Shown here: in pieces, positions 18,908 to 28,624 of the stretch
Layout of the letters: the number at the start of each line of letters is the position of its first letter
How positions within the stretch are numbered: the stretch's first letter is position 1
NCBI RefSeq assembly: GCF_003201595.1
Contig: NZ_QJJS01000009.1
Coordinates: 124,940 to 188,939 of the forward strand
Source of the DNA: Sphaerotilus hippei
Lineage (GTDB): Bacteria > Pseudomonadota > Gammaproteobacteria > Burkholderiales > Burkholderiaceae_C
Direction of reading: 5' to 3'
Length of the DNA stretch: 64,000 nt
Notes under the pieces: generated by a model
Database searches by the model: none
What the model was told of the DNA's origin: nothing
Seen by the model: the letters and a program-made list of their open reading frames with translations, nothing else
Made by a program: the position numbers and the translations under genes

Positions 18908-20110
18908 TCAGCGCACGCGGCGCCAGAACGCCAGCAGCTGCAGGATGTTGTGGCGCCACTGGCGCTCGGACTCGATGTAGGAGCGCGCCGCCTGGCCGAC
19001 CTGCTGCAGGCGCTGGAGGTCGGTGCTGCGCAGCAGCACCGCGTCGACCGCCGCATTGAGGTCACCGGCCGGGAACATCCAGCCGGTCTGCTGCTCGCGC
19101 ACCACCTCGCGGATCGGCTCGAAGTCCGGCGCGATCGGCGGGATGCCGCAGGCCATGAACTCGAACAGCTTGACCGGCGAGGTGTAGTCGCCCGCGCTGG
19201 GCAGCACCGCCATGTCCATCGCGGCCAGCAGCCCCGGCACCTCGTCGTGGGACACCCGCCCGGTCAGCAGCACCTGGCGCTCCAGCCCGCGCTCGCGCAC
19301 GAAGCGCTGCACGGTGTCGAAGGTCGCGCCGTCGCCCACCAGCAGCAGCTTGAGGTGAGGATGCTCGGGCAGGTCGTCGGCGATGCGGTAGACGAACTGG
19401 TCGATCGCATGCCAGGGCACGAAGGCGCCCAGGTAGCCGCAGACCACCTCGCCGTCGGCCAGGCCCCACTGCTCGCGGGTGAGGCGGCGCTGCTCGGCGG
19501 TGAAGCTGAACTTGTCGATGTTGGCCGCGTTGTGGGTGACGATGGCCGGCGTCATCAGGCCGCCGTGGGCCTTCATCACCCGCTGGCGGAACACGCCGGA
19601 GACGAACACCAGCCCCGAGGCCCGGCTCAGCACCCAGCGCTCGATGGCGGTGGCCAGGCGCTGGAAACACAGCGGCCGCACCCGGTCGACGGTGGACGAG
19701 TCGTTGATCTCCAGGATCACCGGCAGCCCGCGCAGGCGCCCGATCAGCACGGTGACGAACATGAACAGCGCATAACGCTCGTAGATGAAGCCGACGTCGC
19801 GGTGGGTCGCCAGGTAGATCCACAGGCGCCAGCCGGCCACCAGGTTGTAGCCCAGCTCGGCCAGCTCGAACAGCGGCTCGGGCAGGCTCACCACCCACTT
19901 CATCCAGGGCCGGGCCTGCTGGGTCGGGCTCATCTTCTTCGGGCTGACATAAGGGTCGGCGCCCGGCAGCGAGATGATGTCGACCGCCACGTCGTCGGCC
20001 CGCAGCGCGTCGGCGATGCCGCGGATGTGCACCCCCTCGACCGCCTTGCCCTGGGTTCGGTGGTGGTACAGCACGCGGGCGGGCTGATCGGCGACAGTGG
20101 GGTAGCTCAT
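18908..20110 (-). CDS. Glycosyltransferase family 4 (GT-B)
   Basis: A 400-residue GT-B glycosyltransferase. The C-terminal half has GYLGAFVPWHAID, LLVGDGATFDTVQ, the loop PSAGDYTSPVKLFEFMACG with its nucleotide-sugar-binding EFMACGIPPIAP segment, and REVVREQQTGWMF. It would add a sugar to the repeat unit of the polysaccharide on the cytoplasmic face of the membrane. The start at 20110 (MSYPTVADQPARVLYH) is chosen on homology-like content; no good ribosome-binding site is seen, and an in-frame extension runs to 20284. It is divergent from the secreted-protein gene at 20259. Donor and acceptor are not predictable. Confidence 0.88.
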   Translation of the reverse strand: MSYPTVADQPARVLYHHRTQGKAVEGVHIRGIADALRADDVAVDIISLPGADPYVSPKKMSPTQQARPWMKWVVSLPEPLFELAELGYNLVAGWRLWIYLATHRDVGFIYERYALFMFVTVLIGRLRGLPVILEINDSSTVDRVRPLCFQRLATAIERWVLSRASGLVFVSGVFRQRVMKAHGGLMTPAIVTHNAANIDKFSFTAEQRRLTREQWGLADGEVVCGYLGAFVPWHAIDQFVYRIADDLPEHPHLKLLLVGDGATFDTVQRFVRERGLERQVLLTGRVSHDEVPGLLAAMDMAVLPSAGDYTSPVKLFEFMACGIPPIAPDFEPIREVVREQQTGWMFPAGDLNAAVDAVLLRSTDLQRLQQVGQAARSYIESERQWRHNILQLLAFWRRVR

Positions 20111-20258
20111 GGGCGGAAGATGAACAGGGTTGTTGTCACGATTGCTTACAATTGTCTCGCCATTCGAGGCGCCCGGATCGAAGGCTGCGGAAAATTCGCC
20201 GAGACCACGGCGGGGTCGTGGCTTGAATCGGCAGACTGAGACTGAACTGGAGGACCCG

Positions 20259-21455
20259 ATGCGCCCGACCCGCACACTCTTCACGGCCGCCGCGCTGCTG
20301 CTGCTGACCGCCGCCGCCGCGGCAGGCGCGCTGCTCTACGGCCAGAGCCCGCCCCAGGGCTGGACGCCGCTGGACGACACCGGCGGCTGCCCGCTGTTCC
20401 CCCCCGAAGCGGTGTTCAACCAGCCGGTCGACGACCTGGCGCGTTTCCCGGTCCACCCCGACAGCGCCCGCTGGATCGGCTCCATCGGCGGGGCGACCGC
20501 CTTCCGCCCGGACTGGGGCCGCGAGGAAGACCCGGCCCGGCGCCAGGCGTATTACGGCATCCCGTACAACGTGATCTCGCGCTCCGACCTCGAGCAGCCC
20601 TGGCCGGTGGTCGACTACGAGATCACCGACGCGCGCGACCGCACGCCGGGCGTGCCCGGCGAAAGCGACTGCGCCGTGCCGTCCGCCGCCGGTGGCATGC
20701 GCATCCGCCGCGACTGCTCGGCCGTGCCGCTGCTGGAGCGGCGCTTCCCGTTCCCGCCGCCGCACCGGATCCAGGCCGAAGGGGGCGACTGCCAGGACCC
20801 GACCCAGTGCGGTGACCGCCACATCCTGGTGGTCGAGAGCGGCAGCTGCCAGCTCTGGGAGAGCTACATGGCCTATCGCGTCGACGGCCGCTGGATGGCC
20901 TACAGCACCGCCGCCTGGGACCTGCGCTCGCTCGAGATGCGCCCCCAGGGCTTCACCTCGGGCGACGCCGCCGGCCTGCCCATCCTGCCGCTGCTGGCCC
21001 GCGCGCACGAGGCCAGCTCGGGCGAGATCGGCCATGCGCTGCGCGTGACCTTCCGCGACGCGGTGCTGGACCGCCGGGCCGAATGGCCGGCCACCCACGC
21101 GGCCGGCAGCACGCGCAGCAACGGCATCCCCTTCGGCGCGCTGCTGCGGCTGCGGGCCGACTTCGTGCCGCCGCTGTGGTGGACCCCGCAGGCCCGGGCG
21201 CTGGCGCGCGCGATGCAGCGCCACGGCCTCTACGTCGCCGACATTGGCCAGGACTTCTTCGTGCAGGGCGAGCCCAGCGCGCACTGGAGCCCGCTGACGA
21301 TGACCCAGCTGCGCGGACTGCGGCTGCACCAGTTCGATTTCGTCGACCTGCACCGGCTGACGCACACGCCGGGCTTTTCCGAGAACTCCTACCGCGCGGT
21401 GTTCCCGGCCGGCTCAAGCCCCGCCCCGGGCCAGCCGATCAGACCGGTGCCATGA
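20259..21455 (+). CDS. Exported protein of unknown function in the polysaccharide locus
   Basis: A 398-residue protein with an N-terminal signal peptide or anchor (TLFTAAALLLLTAAAAAGALLYG). The body has ordered motifs such as FNQPVDDLARFPVHPDS, GDRHILVVESGSCQLWESY, FTSGDAAGLPILPLLARA, EIGHALRVTF and YVADIGQDFFVQGEPS. I recall these as recurring in uncharacterised secreted proteins of other bacteria, but I know no assigned reaction. Six or more cysteines suggest disulfides in the periplasm. GGAGG precedes the ATG at 20259. The stop overlaps the next start (ATGA), so it is translated together with the polymerase-like gene and probably works on the same polymer. Confidence 0.75.
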   Translation: MRPTRTLFTAAALLLLTAAAAAGALLYGQSPPQGWTPLDDTGGCPLFPPEAVFNQPVDDLARFPVHPDSARWIGSIGGATAFRPDWGREEDPARRQAYYGIPYNVISRSDLEQPWPVVDYEITDARDRTPGVPGESDCAVPSAAGGMRIRRDCSAVPLLERRFPFPPPHRIQAEGGDCQDPTQCGDRHILVVESGSCQLWESYMAYRVDGRWMAYSTAAWDLRSLEMRPQGFTSGDAAGLPILPLLARAHEASSGEIGHALRVTFRDAVLDRRAEWPATHAAGSTRSNGIPFGALLRLRADFVPPLWWTPQARALARAMQRHGLYVADIGQDFFVQGEPSAHWSPLTMTQLRGLRLHQFDFVDLHRLTHTPGFSENSYRAVFPAGSSPAPGQPIRPVP

Positions 21456-22822
21456 GCTTCGGCCTTTTCCTCGTCTACGTCTTCCTCACCTTCTCGCGCC
21501 CGATCGAGCTGCTCGCGCCCGAGCTGGGCGAGTGGCGGCCGATGCTCGTGCTGTGGCTGCTCGCCTTCGTGACCGCGCTGGTGCGCACGCTGCAGCGGCG
21601 TGAATGGGCGGCTCCGCCCACCTTCGCCAAGCTGCTGCTCGCCTTCACGCTGACGGTGGCCGTCTCGCAGGTGGCCGCCGGCTGGGCCGGGGGAGCCATC
21701 GGCGCGCTGTCGAGCTTCAGCACCTCGGCCCTGCTCTACGTGCTGGTGGTGATGAACGTCACGACCATCGACCGGCTCAAGGCCGCCTGCGGCGCGATGG
21801 TCGCCGCGATGGTGGTCGCCGCGCTGCTGTCGACCGCGGCCTACCACACCGGCTTCCACGCCAAGGAGCTGGTGCTGATGCAGGCCTCGGGCAAGCACGA
21901 CACCGAAGACCCGGGCGACGTGCCCGCGCCGGACGAGTCGGAACTGCTCGTGCCCGCCGACGACCACTCCGGCTGGTACCTGTGGCGGGCCCGGGGCATG
22001 GGCTTCCTCAACGACCCCAACGACTTCGCCCAGGTCATGGTGATGACGCTGCCGATGCTGTGGGCGCTGTGGCGTCGCCGGCGCTGGGCCTACAACCTCG
22101 CCTGGGTCGCGCTGCCCACGGTGCTGCTGGTCTACACCACGCTGCTGACGCAGTCGCGCGGCGCCATCCTGGGCATCGCCTCGCTGCTGTTCTTCGGCGT
22201 GCGCAAGCGCCTGGGCGCCACGCGCACGACCGTGCTGATGGCCGTCCTGGCGGTGGCGGGCGTGGCGGTCAGCAGCGGCAGCGGACGGGCCTACTCGTCG
22301 GGCGAGCAGTCGGCCGCCGACCGCATCGAGGCCTGGTCGCTGGGGCTGGGCATGCTCAGGTCCAGGCCCGTCTTCGGCCTGGGCTACGGCAACTTCGTCG
22401 AGCACAACTACCTGACCGCGCACAACTCCTTCGTGCTGTGCTTCTCCGAGCTGGGGCTGGTGGGCTTCTTCCTGTGGATCGGCATGCTGGTGCTGTCCTA
22501 CAAGGGACTGAGCCGGGTGATCGAGCGCATCGGGCCCGACCACCCCGAGCACAAGGTGGCCGAGCTGCTGCGCTCCTCGCTGGTGGGTTTCCTGACCTGC
22601 GCCTGGTTCCTGTCGCGCGCCTACGAGCCGCCGCTGTTCTTCCTGCTGGGCCTGTGCTCGGCCGCCTGGTACTGCGGCGCCCAGCACGACGGCGTCAACC
22701 GCCCGGGCAGCCGGGGCTGGCTGGCGATGCGGGACCTGCCCTGGGCGCGGACCAGCGCGATCGCTGTCGTGCTGGCGCTGGTCGCGGTCTGGATGTTCGT
22801 GCGGCTGCATTTTTCCAGCTGA
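21452..22822 (+). CDS. O-antigen ligase / polysaccharide polymerase-like membrane protein
   Basis: A 456-residue protein with about ten hydrophobic segments. Features of the Wzy/WaaL (O-antigen ligase) family are visible: GMGFLNDPNDFAQVMVM, LTQSRGAILGIASLLFFG, and the periplasmic-loop motif FGLGYGNFVEHNYLTAHNSFVLCFSELG. It would polymerise repeat units, or ligate them to an acceptor, on the periplasmic side. The two roles cannot be separated by sequence. The ATG at 21452 overlaps the preceding stop by four bases. The flippase and glycosyltransferases nearby support a Wzy-dependent pathway. Confidence 0.85.
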   Translation: MSFGLFLVYVFLTFSRPIELLAPELGEWRPMLVLWLLAFVTALVRTLQRREWAAPPTFAKLLLAFTLTVAVSQVAAGWAGGAIGALSSFSTSALLYVLVVMNVTTIDRLKAACGAMVAAMVVAALLSTAAYHTGFHAKELVLMQASGKHDTEDPGDVPAPDESELLVPADDHSGWYLWRARGMGFLNDPNDFAQVMVMTLPMLWALWRRRRWAYNLAWVALPTVLLVYTTLLTQSRGAILGIASLLFFGVRKRLGATRTTVLMAVLAVAGVAVSSGSGRAYSSGEQSAADRIEAWSLGLGMLRSRPVFGLGYGNFVEHNYLTAHNSFVLCFSELGLVGFFLWIGMLVLSYKGLSRVIERIGPDHPEHKVAELLRSSLVGFLTCAWFLSRAYEPPLFFLLGLCSAAWYCGAQHDGVNRPGSRGWLAMRDLPWARTSAIAVVLALVAVWMFVRLHFSS

Positions 22823-22903
22823 TGCGAGCCGCCACGGGTTACAAGCTGATACATTCCGAGGGTAATCCCGGGACCACCTGCCCCTGAACATCACAAGGTA
22901 TCG

Positions 22904-24076
22904 ATGGGACTCCTGATCGCCTTCGCGCTGACCTTCCTGCTGTTGCTGGCCGGCGCGCTCACCCTGATCATCCGGCAGCGCAACCTGCAGATCTGGCTGT
23001 GGAACTACCTGCGCCAGGGCTGGCGGGCGCCAGTGCCGGCCGGGGTGACGCGGCACGTCATGTTCTGCTTCGTCGACCACTACGAGCCGATGTGGAAGCA
23101 GCCCGACCACGCCACCGAATGCCGCCGGGTCGCCCGCTGGCGCCAGGAGTACCCGCAACTGTGCGCCGGCCTGCGCGACGCCGACGGCCGGGCCCCGATC
23201 CACTCCTTCTTCTACCCCGAGGAGGAGTACCGCCCGGAGCACCTCGACGCGCTGGTCGAGCTGTGCCGCCTGGGGCTGGGCGAGATCGAGATCCACCTGC
23301 ACCACGACCACGACACCGAAGCCGGCCTGCGCGAGAAGCTGCGCCGCTTCACGCGCACGCTGGTCGACCGCCATGACGCGCTGCCCGTCGACCCGCTCAC
23401 CGGCCAGGTGCGCTGGGCCTTCATCCATGGCAACTGGGCGCTCGACAACGGCCACCCGGACGGCTCGGGCTGCGGCGTGGACAACGAGCTGATCGTGCTG
23501 CGCGAGGAAGGCTGCTACGTCGACTACACGCTGCCGGCCGCGCCGGACCCCTGCCAGACCTCGACGATCAACCAGATCTACTACGCCACCGACGACCCGG
23601 AAAAACCGAAGTCGCACGACACCGGCGTGCGGGTCAAGGTGGGTCGTCCGCCCAGCGGCGACCTGATGCTGATCCAGGGCCCGCTGGGCCTGATGTGGCG
23701 CAACCGCAAGTTCGGCCTGATCCCGCGCATCGAGAACGCCGACATCCGCACCAGCTCGCCGCCCACGCCCGAGCGCATCGACGCGTGGATCGAGACCGGC
23801 ATCCACGTCGAGGGCAAGCCCGAGTGGATCTTCGTGAAGATCCACACCCACGGCACGCAGGAACGGGACACCGACACGCTGCTGGGCACGCCGATGCGTC
23901 AGGCCTACGAGTACCTGCAGCAGCGCTACAACGACGGCGTCGACTGGAAGCTGCACTACGTCAGCGCACGCGAGATGTACAACATCGCCAAGGCGGCCGA
24001 GCAGGGCCTGCCGGGCGAGCCGGGGGCCTACCGCGACCACGTCGTGCCCCGCCCGCTCTACCGTCCGCGGAGCTGA
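22904..24076 (+). CDS. Polysaccharide deacetylase-like protein with N-terminal membrane anchor
   Basis: A 390-residue protein with one N-terminal membrane helix (LLIAFALTFLLLLAGALTLII), then a domain resembling NodB-fold carbohydrate esterases. FCFVDHYEP, IHSFFYPEEEY and EIEIHLHHDHD supply Asp and His that could bind a metal, followed by FIHGNWALDNGHPDG. It is not a textbook deacetylase: the usual TFDD motif is not seen. A role in removing acetyl groups from the exopolysaccharide is inferred from fold-like motifs and location. It is followed after 4 bp by a glycosyltransferase. Confidence 0.65.
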   Translation: MGLLIAFALTFLLLLAGALTLIIRQRNLQIWLWNYLRQGWRAPVPAGVTRHVMFCFVDHYEPMWKQPDHATECRRVARWRQEYPQLCAGLRDADGRAPIHSFFYPEEEYRPEHLDALVELCRLGLGEIEIHLHHDHDTEAGLREKLRRFTRTLVDRHDALPVDPLTGQVRWAFIHGNWALDNGHPDGSGCGVDNELIVLREEGCYVDYTLPAAPDPCQTSTINQIYYATDDPEKPKSHDTGVRVKVGRPPSGDLMLIQGPLGLMWRNRKFGLIPRIENADIRTSSPPTPERIDAWIETGIHVEGKPEWIFVKIHTHGTQERDTDTLLGTPMRQAYEYLQQRYNDGVDWKLHYVSAREMYNIAKAAEQGLPGEPGAYRDHVVPRPLYRPRS

Positions 24077-24080
24077 GCCC

Positions 24081-25286
24081 ATGTCCGGCTGGATCGAGGC
24101 GCTGCTGGGCGCGGTGGCGGTGGTCTGCCTGCTGGCGGTCGTCTACTCGTACGCGATCTACCCGCTGGTGCTGTTCGTGGTCGCCGCGCTGCGCCAGGCC
24201 GCGCGGGACGCCGCCTTCGTCTGGCGCAAGCACGACCGCCGCCGCGCCGAGGCCGTGGCCGGTGACTGGCCGGCCGTGGCCATCGTCATCTCGGCCTACG
24301 ACGAGGAACGCCACCTCGCCCGGCGCATCGACAACCTGCTGGCGCTGGACTACCCCGCCGACCGGCTGCGCGCCTACATCGGCTCGGACGGCAGCCGCGA
24401 CCGCACCGCCGAGATCCTGGCGCAGCACGGCGGCGATCCACGCATCCGCGGCTTCGCCTTCGAGCTCAACCGCGGCAAGGCCGAGGTGCTCAACGACCTG
24501 GTCTCGCGCACCGACGAGCCGCTGCTGGTGTTCTCCGACGCCAACACCTTCTTCCGCCCCGACGCGCTCAAGCGCCTGGTGGCCGCCTTCGCCGATCCGG
24601 CCGTGGGCGGCGTCACCGGCGAGCTGCGCCTGATGGGCAACGACGGCGACAACCAGGACAGCCTGTACTGGCGCGTCGAGCAGTTCCTGAAGTTCTTCGA
24701 GTCGCGCCTGGGGGCGCTGCTGGGCGCCAACGGCGCGATCTACGCCATCCGCCGCACGCTGTGGAAGCCGCTGGCGCGCGACACCATCTGCGACGACTTC
24801 TGCGTGGCGATGAACGTGGCGGCCACCGGCGCCCGGCTGGTCTACGAGCCCCGCGCCTGGGCCGAGGAGGACACGCCCGAGCACATGGGCGAGGAGTTCC
24901 ACCGCCGCGTGCGCATCGGCATCGGCAACTTCCAGGCCCTGCTGCGCCACCCCGAATACCTGCTGCGCACCCCGCCGGCCACCCGCTTCGCCTACGTCTC
25001 GCACAAGGTGCTGCGCTGGATCGCGCCGCACCTGCTGATCGTCGCGCTGGCGGCCTCGGCGGTGCTGGCCACCGGCTCCACCGCCTGGGCGGCGGCCACG
25101 CTGGCTCAGGCCCTGAGCTACGGCGGGGCGGCACTGGCGCTGCAGCAGGTCCGGCGCGGCCGGCGGCTGCCCAGGCCGCTGATGCTGGCGGCGTTCCTGT
25201 TCGCGCTGAACTGGGCCTTCCTGGTGGCCTCCTGGCGCTACGCCAGCGGCCGCTACAGCGGCGCCTGGGGCCGCACCAGCCGGTGA
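24081..25286 (+). CDS. Glycosyltransferase family 2, membrane-associated
   Basis: A 401-residue GT-A enzyme. A membrane helix at residues 10-37 is followed by the GT2 catalytic core: AIVISAYDEERHLARRIDNLL, IGSDGSRDRT, LVFSDANTFF (the DxD-like site), GANGAIYAIR, and AEEDTPEHMGEEFHRRVRIG, with the catalytic Asp/Glu and an R-rich product-binding motif. C-terminal hydrophobic segments (LLIVALAASAVLA, LAAFLFALNWAFLVAS) anchor it. The layout resembles processive or chain-extending glycosyltransferases. Genes on either side belong to the same unit (4 bp after the deacetylase-like gene). Confidence 0.88.
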   Translation: MSGWIEALLGAVAVVCLLAVVYSYAIYPLVLFVVAALRQAARDAAFVWRKHDRRRAEAVAGDWPAVAIVISAYDEERHLARRIDNLLALDYPADRLRAYIGSDGSRDRTAEILAQHGGDPRIRGFAFELNRGKAEVLNDLVSRTDEPLLVFSDANTFFRPDALKRLVAAFADPAVGGVTGELRLMGNDGDNQDSLYWRVEQFLKFFESRLGALLGANGAIYAIRRTLWKPLARDTICDDFCVAMNVAATGARLVYEPRAWAEEDTPEHMGEEFHRRVRIGIGNFQALLRHPEYLLRTPPATRFAYVSHKVLRWIAPHLLIVALAASAVLATGSTAWAAATLAQALSYGGAALALQQVRRGRRLPRPLMLAAFLFALNWAFLVASWRYASGRYSGAWGRTSR

Positions 25287-25341
25287 GGCCGCACCGGCCT
25301 GACCGCTCATCACCACACGACACGAAGCACGAGGGATCGCG

Positions 25342-26465
<1,124 letters not shown>

Positions 26466-26469
<4 letters not shown>

Positions 26470-27473
26470 AGATCCTGCTGACCGGCGCGGCCGGCTTCCT
26501 GGGCCGGCGCATCGCGCGCAGCCTGCTCGAGCAAGGCGCCACCGACCTGCTGCTGCACGTGCGCCAGCACGCGCCGGCCGGCCTGGTCGAGACGCTGCAG
26601 CGCGACTTTCCGGCCGCCCGCATCGGCGTCGTGGCGGCCAACCTGCTGTCGCGCCCGGCGGTCGACACGATGTGGTCGGGCGTCGACCTGCTGGTGCACG
26701 CGGCCGCGGGCATGCGCGGCGGAGCGGCCGACATGTTCGCCAACACCGTGGTGGGCACGCGCAACGTGCTCGAGGCCGCCGGCGTGGCCGGCGTTCGCCG
26801 CGTGGTGCTGATCAGCTCGTTCTCGGTCTACCGCACCGACGGCCTGGCCGCGCAGGCGCTGATGGACGAGCAGGTGCCGCTGGAGACGGTGGGCGTCGAC
26901 AAGGGCCCCTACGGCTACGCCAAGACCCGCCAGGAACAGCTCTTCGACGAGTGCCGCGCCCGCTACGGCTACGAGGGCGTCGTGCTGCGCCCGGGCGTGA
27001 TCTACGGGCCCGGTGGCGGGGCCATGTCGCCGCGCGTGGGCATCGGCGCGCTGGGCTTCTTCTTCAGCCTGGGCGGGCCGGCGCTGCTGCCGCTGACCTA
27101 TGTCGACAACTGCGCCGACGCGGTCGCCCGGGCCACGCTGCACGCGCCGGCGGGCAGCGCCTTCAACGTCGTCGACGACGACCTGCCCGCCTGCAGCACC
27201 TGGCTGCGGCGCTACCGCGCCGAGGTCAGGCCGCTGCGGGTGATCCGCCTGCCGTATGCGCTGTTCCTGCGCGGCGCGGGCTGGCTGCAGGCCTACCACC
27301 GGCGCTCCCGGGGCCAGCTGCCGGCGGTGTTCACGCCGTATGTGGTGCGCTCGATGTTCCGGCCGCTGCGCTACAGCAACGCCGCGCTCAAGGCGATCGG
27401 CTGGACCCCGCGCGTGGCCACCACCGAAGGCATGGGCCGCGCCTTCCAGGACCTCAAGTCCCGGCTGGGCTGA
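26466..27473 (+). CDS. NAD-dependent epimerase/dehydratase (extended SDR)
   Basis: A 335-residue extended short-chain dehydrogenase. The NAD-binding motif is LLTGAAGFLGRRIA. The active site shows LISSFSVYRT (Ser) and the YxxxK pair in YGYAKTRQEQ. The later motif VVLRPGVIYGPGG is typical of nucleotide-sugar epimerases and dehydratases. It starts on the stop of the oxidoreductase gene (ATGA). Its last 20 bp overlap the end of the convergent glycosyltransferase gene. It would modify a nucleotide sugar; the exact product is not predictable. Confidence 0.9.
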
Positions 27474-28578
27474 AGCGGGCCTCGGCGTAGAGCCGGTCGT
27501 AGGCCACGCACACGGCGTCGATCGACGCGTGCTCGCGCACCCAGCGCTCGGCCGCGGCGCCCAGCTGCGACCGCAGCGGGGCCGACTCCAGCAGCCGGGC
27601 CAGCGCCTGCTGCAGCGCCGCGCCGTCGGCCGGCGGCACCAGCAGGCCGGAGGTGCCGTCCTGGATGATCTCCGGGTTGCCGCCGACCCGGGTGGCGACG
27701 ATGGGCAGGCCGGTCGCGCAGGCCTCGAGCAGCGCGATCGACAGGCCCTCGGTCAGCGAGGGCATGGCGAAGACGTCGAGCGCGGGCAGCAGGTCGGCCA
27801 CGCCGCTGCGCTGGCCGGTCAGCAGCACCTGCGCGCCCAGGCCGAGCTGCTCGACGCGACCGGCCAGCTCGGCCTCCAGCGGCCCGCCGCCGATGATGGC
27901 CAGGCGCAGGCCGGGCCAGCGCGCCAGCAGCGCGGGCAGCACCTCGATGAGCAGCTGGTGGTTCTTCAGCGCCACCAGCCGGCCGACCGCTCCGATCAGC
28001 AGCGTGTCCCCGTCCACGCCCAGCGCGGCCCGGGCCTGCGCCCGCCGCTCGGCACTCAGGCGGAAGCGCTCGACGGGGATGCCGTTGAGCACCGTGGCGG
28101 CCTTGTGGCGCGGCACATGGCCCATCTGCACATGGCGGTCGTGCACCTGCTGGCCGACCATCGCCACCCGTGCGGTGCGCAGCAGCGAGCCGCGGTAGAG
28201 CAGGCGCAGCTGGCGGTTGGCCAGCCGGGTGCCCATGTCGTGGCTGGTGCCCACCAGCACCGGCCCGCCGCGCAGCGCCAGCAGCGAGGCGGCGGCGTAG
28301 TAGTTGGGCATGAAGCTGTGGGCGTGCACGACCTCGATGCGACGCTCGCGGGCGACCCGGCGCAGCACCCGGATCGCGCCCAGGTCCAGCCCGCCGGTCT
28401 TGTGGGCGATCACCACCTCGATGCCCGCGGCCAGCAGCTCGGCCTTGTAGCCGTCGGTGCGGTGCAGGCAGCAGACGGTGACCTGGTGACCACGCCGGTG
28501 CTGGGCGATGGCCAGGTCGGTCACCACCCGCTCGAGGCCGCCGAAGTCCAGGGATTCCAGTACATGCAGGATGCGCAT
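27454..28578 (-). CDS. Glycosyltransferase family 4 (GT-B)
   Basis: A 374-residue glycosyltransferase with the N-terminal acceptor-side motif HVLESLDFGGLERVVTDL and the C-terminal donor-binding part GAVGRLVALKNHQLLIE, AIIGGGPLEAELAG, and the EX7E segment PSLTEGLSIALLEACATG. The second part matches GT4 retaining enzymes that use UDP- or GDP-sugars. It is the last gene of a three-gene minus-strand unit (30187-31323, 28625-30190, this). Its 3' end overlaps the plus-strand epimerase by 20 bp. Confidence 0.92.
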   Translation of the reverse strand: MRILHVLESLDFGGLERVVTDLAIAQHRRGHQVTVCCLHRTDGYKAELLAAGIEVVIAHKTGGLDLGAIRVLRRVARERRIEVVHAHSFMPNYYAAASLLALRGGPVLVGTSHDMGTRLANRQLRLLYRGSLLRTARVAMVGQQVHDRHVQMGHVPRHKAATVLNGIPVERFRLSAERRAQARAALGVDGDTLLIGAVGRLVALKNHQLLIEVLPALLARWPGLRLAIIGGGPLEAELAGRVEQLGLGAQVLLTGQRSGVADLLPALDVFAMPSLTEGLSIALLEACATGLPIVATRVGGNPEIIQDGTSGLLVPPADGAALQQALARLLESAPLRSQLGAAAERWVREHASIDAVCVAYDRLYAEARFSPAGT

Positions 28579-28624
28579 CGGGATCGAGCCTGTGCTCTTG
28601 TGCTTGAGGAAGAAGGGCCGGCCT

